A stretch of 64,000 nt of DNA from Panulirus ornatus (lineage: Eukaryota > Arthropoda > Malacostraca > Decapoda > Palinuridae). The notes below the pieces were generated by a model. The model did not search any database. It was not told where the DNA came from and was given only the letters and a program-made list of their open reading frames with translations. Made by a program: the position numbers and the translations under genes. Below, one piece after another: positions 56,325 to 64,000 of the stretch. The DNA is taken from assembly GCF_036320965.1 (NCBI RefSeq), contig NC_092265.1, positions 3,386,501 to 3,450,500 of the forward strand, read 5' to 3'. Numbering within the stretch: position 1 is the stretch's first letter; every line of letters starts with the position of its first letter.

Positions 56325-57832
56325 ATCTTGTACACTCAGAGACATCCAGACCTACGCAGCTTCGAGAAGGACTAAGATACAAAGACAAAGAGAATAAAAC
56401 CCAGCCTTCACCTATTCAGCCCCTTCACTTTCCTTTCTAAAGCCACATAAAATTTCTCTCAAAGCGGTGAGAGGGAAGGGTCTACTGCCGTTTGTAGGAA
56501 CGGTGAGAGGAGGAGTCTCAGGGCCGGTATTGGAACGGTAATAAGAGGGATTCTTAAGGCATGTTTTAAGCTCTCTTCCGCACAGATAAGGGGAAAGGTT
56601 GCTAGCAAGTGAGATTAGATACTTCAGCACCCCTTTCCTTTCTATACTTTTTTTTTTAAGAACTACAAAGTAAATATTAATGTTTTTCCTCTTATAAACA
56701 CCTTCGAACGGACGCTTGATCACCTCGGTACGACCACTGAGCACGACGTTGGGTTCAGATCAAATGTCACGCCCATCGTGCTCAAAAAAAAAAAAAAAAT
56801 ATATATATATTACATGCTACCAATCATCTGCCACCCTCCGAGCAAAACCGTCACTAACCTTAGCACCTCATTTTCAAATATGCTTTGTCATTTCGGTTAT
56901 CTATATTATCGGAGAGGATGAGCAGGTGAGTCTGTGGAGCACTGATGAGTTCAAATGGGACGGGAAGGGGGACAGCAGGACCCAAGGACCCGATTACTTC
57001 GGGACAGGGGCCTTGCAAATGAGAAAATCCTGTTTTCCTGGAATCACATCAGGGCCTGATAACCTAGGAGGCTCTGACAATAAGATACAACTTTCCTTAA
57101 ATCATCCCAGGTAATGTTAATAAAGCTGGTTTAATTTTACTTAGAAGTAAACACTCCCAAATTTTTAATCTACTACTTCTTGGGAGGAAACATTGAAGTT
57201 TCCATACACCATTCTCTGGAAGACTTTGATGGACAGGTTATTTTGAATACAGTGGGACGGAGGTCACTTAATTACCTTCCTGAGTCCTTCAACCCAACTC
57301 AGAAAACAACTGATAATTCGAAAGAAGGAAAGAGAAATAACGTGGGGTACCACTTGTTTGTACCCAACTTACCTTGCCAAGGGTACGATACAGTGGATTT
57401 TACAGAGCCCGCCGACTAGGAATCCGGACTCCGATCCGAGGTATGTAAAAAAATGTTCGACCTCGAGTTTCTTAACAAACACCAACCAACCAGACAACAA
57501 ACAAAAAGATGTACTACGGCTGATAACTGTTGCAGGTATATGCGTCAGACGTTAGAGGCCAGGGGTAACGGGAATACTGAGAAGAATTTTCCTTTCGATG
57601 CGTGAGGCGGTAGGGGGATGAGGGACAAAGGAAAGATGTCTTTAATATACTGAATTTCAAAGGGAAGATAAATGTCTATTGTCTTCTGAAGAGGAAGGAA
57701 CTGAAGGAAACATAAATATACAGCGTAGACAAAGATTTGATGACCTTAATATCCACATAATGCTGATGTACTGCTCATGAAAACTGTAAGAGATAAGCAC
57801 CGAAATCAATAAATAGGAGATAAGTAAGGAAA

Positions 57833-57866
<34 letters not shown>

Positions 57867-60800
57867 GCACCGTATGCCAAGGACAAACCGAGTGAGCCAC
57901 TGGCATAATTCATGAGGAAATAATACGCTCCCGTTTTCAAATAATGTGTATGAAACTAGGAAAGTGAAAAAAAACATGAAAATGAAGAGGATGTAGAAAT
58001 GAAATCGAAACGTTAACTGATTAAAAGTAAAGAACGGGCTTGTGATATTATTTCCAGAATGTTTCGAAAACAAGTACTTGAACATGTTTTTAAAAATATA
58101 CCTGTACTTTTTATGGCAGAATTCTCCACGGACAAAGAGGTCGTCAGGAAAAGGACTGCTCGGACGAAAATTACGTAATACTTGGTGTAGTTGGAGGGAG
58201 GTTATGCCATCGTTCCTATGGGTCGGCTGGGGTAGAGGGGGGGGGTGTCTCTCAGGGCCTTTACATAATACTGCCGCATTGGTATTTTACTGGGTGTTCC
58301 TCCGTATACAGACTTTTACGTACGGAATAGACATTTGAACTCAAATATCGGAATCTGTAAAATCTCTATGCTATATCTTAATTATTCTATTTACATCCCT
58401 GGTATCATATCAATGGGTACAACGTTTCACATTTTTGTTCAAAGTATTATTTGCCTTCATACTATAAAACGAATAATTCTGAAACTGTGCAGACATCAAG
58501 GAAAATAAAGACCAGTTTTCGTGAGTACCGTCACAATGTATAATATTATTTCAAATTATAACGCCCTATGCGTAGCTCAAGAAGCACTTTTCTTTGCGTG
58601 GTGTTGCCTTAGTCCAGATTCTTTTTATAATGAAACAAAACCAATTTTATTCATTCGAAGATAAGCTAAAGTCTTAGTGATGTTTTGAATGCACAAGTAA
58701 TATTTTGAGTGCCGTGAAGGTGGTCATTTTGATGTGAGCTAAAATAAATCCTCCATCTCAAGCACTGCTCTGAGAGGACCATAATGAACAGTAGAGCAGC
58801 AGCGCCACACCTACAAGATCAACATGTCAGAGACTAGAGGGAAGTGCTGTGGCATTAATTTCGAGAAGACGGACAAGCAAAAGTTACATTGGCAACTCCA
58901 AGATAAGCCATGATTTCCTGATGAAAGTGTAACAACACTACAACTGGAGATTACGCTGTTAAAGATACGCAGGAAAGTGCAAGAATACCGCTGAGAAAGC
59001 AATTTTTTCATTTGGTATGATTCACGTCTAGAATGCTTCAATAAAGTAGTTTCTTGTAGGATGGCCTGGGCAACGGGGACTAAAGGCACCATCCTCTTCA
59101 GCTGTGCACGAGGTGCCTTTTCTCTTGGAAATGAAATTCTAAAATTTTAAGATTGAACTAAATCTTAAGGGTCCATGAGTAACCTAAAAGGGCTCCGTGA
59201 AATTTTAAATAAATGTGTGTTCACATGGAGGCTCAATACTTCATAATTAATTAATGGAGCTCTTTTAATATGAGTTTGTCTGATGGGTGTCACAAAATTG
59301 TTCACAATAGAAAGCATTGCTCAAAAATGACGGGGAAAAAATGATTGAGATCTGAATTCCAGATATTAATGCATATTGCTTAAAGGAGTCCTTGACCAAG
59401 AAAAGGCTGAAAAACGCGTCAGTACATGCTTCACCTTCCACCCAATTTGATATAAAAAACCATGATAATATAAGACCTAAGTAGAATATGTTGCTACATG
59501 ATGTCTTATCACCGTAAGTGGTGCCACTAAGAGGTTGAACAATATTGTGACTATTCATTTACTAAAACGTATTTACCACTAATTTTATTTAAGAAGCTTA
59601 AAAATGTTGCCTACGTCATTTGGTTCGTATATCAACGCCTTCTGTCGTTATCATATCCTTTCTGGCATCTTGCCATAATCTTGGTTAAAAAAAATATCAT
59701 ATCTAACGTCCTATTTTCAAAATCTAATCTAATCTGTTATTTCTATGAAATATGTTTATCACTTCACAAAACGCTATCACTGTGTCTAAATTCTTGTTGT
59801 CGTTGCTTCTGTCAACGTTTTATAAATGCAAGAACACTTTCATCAGTTTGGAACATTAACCAGAAAGGCATCCTCTGTCTTTCAATCGTTTCTAGGCATT
59901 TTTTTTCCACCGAAGGTTTTCATTATTTTTAGCTTCTTTTTACCTAAACAGACAATTAAGAAGCTCAATCAGATAACCCTGGCTGGTCAATTGTTCTTTG
60001 AAAATAAGAATTCAATTTATCCATGTAGAGTTACGACATTCACAAGAATTAAGAATTCTGCCAAAAAAAAATGTAAAGTGATTATGCTAGAAGAATAAAA
60101 TACTTTAGCCTGTATGGATAGGTTCTGTAATAGAATTAAGGAGTATAGGGCATTAGAAACTCAATTGTGTTACAAGGTTGTTAGTGGACAGTTTGAAGGA
60201 TTACTGGGACCTGCCAAGGTAAGACATACAGAGCTCAAATCTCCTATTATCTGTATAGATATTTAATATCTACCCCCTAGATAAGTCTGCTCTAAATGAT
60301 AGGTTCTTACACGAGTGCAAGTCATACCTAAATTGTAAACATTAATGCTAAGCTCTTGGAGATGAAAAAAAAAAAAATACACTCAAACCATCCAGGTCAA
60401 GGAAGGATGCTGGTCTCCCTTAAAATTCACAGGATCACACTCCTAGCGTAGCGGAAGCCAAAAGTAAAATACAACAGTAAAAAGCTGAATGTAAATTTAC
60501 GTGACTATTGGTATCGCTACCGGATGTTAGATTAGGCAGACACGTGGTGCCAAATCATTTTATACACAGACAAACGCGTGTTGGTGTGTTTGTGTGTGTA
60601 AGGATTCACCAAGACTAAGACTGGCAGGGGCTCCTGTCAATAACAGCCCGTTTTCGGGTGTGCCATTACTGGCAGAGGTTGGGGTGTGAGTGCTCTGGGC
60701 GCCATTACTAGTTCAGGTCGGATGTGTTTGTGCTCAGAGTGCCACCACTTTAACAGGACGGCCCAAGTGTAACTGTATTGTAGTAGGCTCTTTAGGTTGG

Positions 60801-61790
60801 TGGATGGGTGTGTGAGTGTCTTTCGGGGAAAATATGATGATCTTATAGTATCAAAGTATTGTATATATGAGTATCAGTAGTGTAATTAATAATAATACTC
60901 CTAAGGTAGTAAAATATACTGTTCCTAGCTTAAGTAATACAATGTTCCTTACTTCCTAATCGTAGTAAATAATACTTCACCAGGATGTGAGGCTAAAGAA
61001 TATGACTGGAATCACTAACGAATACTTCAGTTGATAATATGGAAAGGACTATAATTGTCAGCACTAGCAAAGAGTATATATATGGGCTACTACGCGAGTA
61101 TATAACTCCTAAAGGGTATATGGGAACCCGTGCAGGTGATTCAACAGTTAAGACCATTTCCCTGCTGAATCAGTAAGTCTAAATAAGCCAAAGTGATATG
61201 AATCCAACCTAACTAGAATAGGAAACTCCCGTAGGTGGACCTACAGTATGCTGTAGCTTCTTGTTAAATCAGGGTTAAAATTCTAAATGCACATGGGTGA
61301 TATGAAACTTAACTTTGCAAGAATAGGGAACTTCCATTCGTGGGCCAACTGGTTTGCGGCAGTTCCTTGTACTTACAATTTCCTGTATCCGCTTGATGTA
61401 CCTGGAACCACATTGATCAAAGATACACCAACGTGTTGTGAAACACAAGTCCGAGAGCTGTTAATCACACAATAGGTTGGAAAGCCTCGCATGCATGGGC
61501 TGTAGAATTAGATGTTACTTGAACGGATGCGGCCGAATTAAGTTACATGGTCTGAATGGCCTGCCACTGGTCGCAGAGGTTGCAGACGACTGGTGGTGAT
61601 ATCACTGTCTGGGCCACAGTCTGGCTAGCAATAAAGCTTGGCAAATGGGAACTCATGCAGGTGTAGGTCAGGTGACGATACAACGTTGTCAGACGTTCGC
61701 TGGATAAAGGATGATGGCGCAAGAGATTAGGTAAGAGGCAATGATTCCAACTGTCTGCCTCCTCGATAAAGTCAGTCACTTAAACAGTCA
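56325..61790. other. Intergenic region, no gene recognised
   Basis: It contains a (CA)n run at 57833-57865, an A-run with AT at 56784-56811, and imperfect repeats at 60640-60760 (GTGCCATTACTGGCAG, GCGCCATTACTAGTTC). Two units about 104 bases apart lie at 61193 and 61297 (GTGATATGAA...GAATAGG.AACT). Several short open frames have no family motifs. I see no splice-linked exons. Confidence 0.45.
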
Positions 61791-61794
61791 TGTC

Positions 61795-61975
61795 GCCAGG
61801 AGCCATGCATGGAGTGCTCATCCTTTTCAAGGCTCAGGCTGGTGTCTGAATGTGTCTTGATGTAACCAAGATGAAAAGAAAGAAACAGGTAGTATTTTTG
61901 AGGAAAGCAACCTGGACATTCTGGCTCTGAGTAAAACAAATCTCAAGGGAAAATGGGATGAATGGTTTGGAAGTT
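61795..61975 (+). pseudogene. RTE-like LINE 5' end: UTR and endonuclease start
   Basis: A GAGTGCTCATCC block with AAGGCTCAG is followed by a frame reading EESNLDILALSKTNLKG, close to the first motif of APE-type endonucleases (N.DIL.LSETK). It is the only 5' fragment of this type in the window. It ends in a CA/TA run. Confidence 0.7.
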
Positions 61976-62154
61976 ACACACACACATATATATGTACACA
62001 TCCATACTTTCTGCCCTCAAATGGCGTCCTAGCTATGTCTCTTCGTTGTATATCAACTGACTTATATTTCTCTCTTGTGTCTCCCCTGTTGATGTGATTA
62101 TTACACGAAAGTGCACTTGGGAACTTGTGTTACATTTCCCCCGTGGACTCATAG

Positions 62155-62155
<1 letters not shown>

Positions 62156-62224
<69 letters not shown>
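62156..62224. repeat. (AT)n microsatellite
   Basis: A pure AT run of about 68 bases immediately followed by a T-run and an inverted LINE tail. Confidence 0.98.
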
Positions 62225-62232
<8 letters not shown>

Positions 62233-62440
62233 TTATCGCTGTCTCCCGCATTTGCGAGGTAGCGCAAGGAAACAGACGAAAGAAATGGCCCAACCCACCC
62301 CCATACACATGTATATACATACGTCCACACACGCAAATATACATACCTACACAGCTTTCCATGGTTTACCCCAGACGCTTCACATGCCCTGATTCAATCC
62401 ACTGACAGCACGTCAACCCCGGTGTACCACATCGATCCAA

Positions 62441-62442
<2 letters not shown>
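62225..62442 (-). repeat. RTE-like LINE tail, inverted, internally deleted
   Basis: In reverse: TTATCGCTGTCTCCCGCATT, GCGCAAGGAAACAGACG, then directly CTTTCCATGGTTTACCCCAG and CACATCGATCCAATTCA. The middle of the 3' UTR, including AGCTAGAGACTGAG, is missing. Confidence 0.85.
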
Positions 62443-62509
<67 letters not shown>

Positions 62510-62521
62510 GTATATATATAT
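62443..62521. repeat. (AT)n microsatellite
   Basis: An AT run of about 60 bases with a few TG interruptions, between a LINE tail and a SINE-like copy. Confidence 0.96.
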
Positions 62522-62680
62522 TTTTCATATTCGCCATTTCCCGCATTAACGAGGTGGTGTTAAGAACAGAGGACTGAGCCATAGAGAGAAAATCCTCATT
62601 TGGCCCCCTCCTCTGTTCCCTCTTTTGGAAAAGTAAAAACTGTAGGGGAGGATTTCCAGCCTCCTACTCCCTCATAGGGC
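62522..62680 (-). repeat. SINE-like dispersed repeat, copy 8
   Basis: TTCATATTCGCCATTTCCCG, GAACAGAGGACTGAGCC, CCTCTGTTCCCTCTTTTGGA and GGGGAGGATTTCCAGCC, then fused to LINE sequence. Confidence 0.78.
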
Positions 62681-62992
62681 GGGGGAGTGGTTAAAGGTTC
62701 AGGGAGCGGTGAAAAATGTGTGGAAGGAGAGAACTTTATCTTGAAGAGCAAAGGTGGGTGTTTGAAGGAAAAATAGTTCCAACTATATCATATGATTGTG
62801 AGGCATGGGCTATAGATAGTGTTGTACGGAGGAGGGTGGATGTGTTGGAAATGAAATGTTTGAGGACAATATGTGGTGTGAGGTGGTTTGATCGAGTAAG
62901 TAATGAAAGGGTAAGAGAGATGTGTGGAAATAAAAAGTGTGGTTGTGAGAGCAGAAGAGGGTGTGTTAAAATGGTTTGGACATGTGGAGAAT
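62681..62992 (+). pseudogene. RTE-like LINE C-terminal fragment
   Basis: It contains sequence for YDCEAWAIDSVVRRRVDVLE and CLRTICGVRWFDRVSNERV, then breaks within MVWTCGE. It is sandwiched between two SINE-like copies of opposite orientation. Confidence 0.85.
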
Positions 62993-63120
62993 TTTTTTTT
63001 TTTTCTTTTTCCAAAGGAAGGAACAGAGAAGGGGGCCGGGATATTCACTCAGAGGCCCAGTCCTCTGTTCTTAACGCTACCTCGCTGAGGCGGGAAATGG
63101 TGAATAGTATGAAAGAAGAA
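62993..63120 (+). repeat. SINE-like dispersed repeat, copy 9
   Basis: A T-run with CTTTTTCCAAAGGAAGGAAC, then AGGCCCAGTCCTCTGTTC, GCTACCTCGCTGAGGCGGGA and GTGAATAGTATGAAAGAAG. A forward 3' half. Confidence 0.78.
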
Positions 63121-64000
63121 AGAAAGAAAAGAATATATATATATACCCTGGTGGATATAGGTAGGTTCTTGAGTGCTGCAGGATCCTCCTGAGGGTAAAA
63201 GGGATTCCTGGGACAGAAAATAAATATGTATAACTGATTTGATTGATGATTACAGAAATTTTTTTGTGGCATTTTATACTGCTCTTGTACCTTGAATGCC
63301 CCTATTTTGCTCTTTGGCCTGTAGATATCTTACATATGAAAATGATGATTGTGGATTCTTTTCCTTTTTTACTGATAACGTTCTCCTCATTTGCTCGTTT
63401 TATGACTTGCCATTACTTCCAGGTCAACATTCCTGAGACAGGGAGGAAAGTGAGACTAATTATAAAAAGTTATGTAGAAAGACATTGGAAGAAAATTTAA
63501 GACAGACATCAAATACTTCAGAAAACCTGGGAAAAGAGATCAGTCGTAGCAGAGGGCAATAATACAATTCCATAATCTTATGAACGCTTTATTGAGAACT
63601 ATTCAACACTGTTGTATCATGTTGCTCACAGTAAATGCTAATTAATGATTTATTAATGATTCCTCAACAAGAACAAACAATGTGCAGAAAAAAGCAAAAA
63701 ATTCTATTACAAAGTACATAACACAGAAGGGAAAATTCTTTCACATACAAAGGACATAAAAACAAAATGATGTCTGGGATAATTTTTCTCAAACAAGTGT
63801 TGTCTTCTGTTATGTTTCCCAGGTTCTAAAAATTATAATTGGAGAACTGAGAGGAGCAACACCATTTATATTTGTATTAATGTATCCCCTAATGTTGATC
63901 AGAGCATAAAAGATTTATAATAAAGAAATCTATTTTGAAATTGATGAGGTGGAAGGGAATAATGCAGAGTTGATAGGAGTACGTCATGATGTGTACTTTA
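63121..64000. other. Right edge: AT-rich sequence
   Basis: No gene or repeat recognised. Confidence 0.4.

Noticed and set aside
57180..57419. 79-codon plus-strand frame
   Set aside because: Protein-like composition in part but no recognised motif, splice context or conservation evidence.
58811..59092. 93-codon minus-strand frame, considered as a transposase fragment
   Set aside because: I could not match any catalytic or DNA-binding motif.
61543..61779. 78-codon minus-strand frame near the LINE 5' fragment
   Set aside because: No recognised motif; its proximity to the LINE may be accidental.
62033..62405. Frames with Ile-Tyr repeats
   Set aside because: Translations of (AT)n plus a LINE tail.

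Overview
This window looks like animal nuclear DNA, most likely from an arthropod and probably a decapod crustacean. That is an inference. The protein-coding exons resemble arthropod phosphofructokinase, the introns are very long, and the sequence is dense with RTE-, CR1- and Jockey-like LINEs, a DIRS-like element, a pogo/Tigger relic and long dinucleotide microsatellites. Nothing prokaryotic is present.

One host gene dominates: ATP-dependent 6-phosphofructokinase (Pfk) on the minus strand. A probable non-coding first exon ends at 53458 (donor side). The start codon lies at 44709-44711. Thirteen coding exon positions run leftward to 1691, where the message leaves the window before the C-terminal half of the enzyme. 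Exon phases join consistently from the ATG to residue about 570. Position 10 has two alternatives of identical length, 10a (19248-19356) and 10b (15490-15598). They are homologous, differ at about half their residues, and cannot both be included without shifting the frame. Exon 10a appears to use a GC donor. About 200 residues of unfamiliar, charged, coiled-coil-like and Pro/Ala-rich sequence, encoded by five exons, precede the first catalytic motif. This is much longer than the N-terminal lead of mammalian PFK.

The introns are mostly repeats. At least twenty fragments of one RTE-like LINE family occur in both orientations, the longest at 2850-5335. A short SINE-like repeat of about 250 bp seems related to both ends of that LINE. 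A degenerate Tigger-like transposase lies at 9080-10605, with a separate N-terminal-like fragment at 37420-37670. A DIRS-like RT/RNase H relic occupies about 11600-13010 on the minus strand. CR1-like fragments lie at 11230-11520, 22000-22275, 39047-39905 and 39930-40435, and Jockey-like ones at 45310-47580 and 55990-56320. Inverted LINE copies flank and separate the two alternative Pfk exons.

Right of about 53.6 kb the window is intergenic as far as I can see: microsatellites, LINE and SINE-like fragments and unique sequence without a recognisable gene. No rRNA, intact tRNA or CRISPR array was found. All family assignments come from reading motifs, not from searches.
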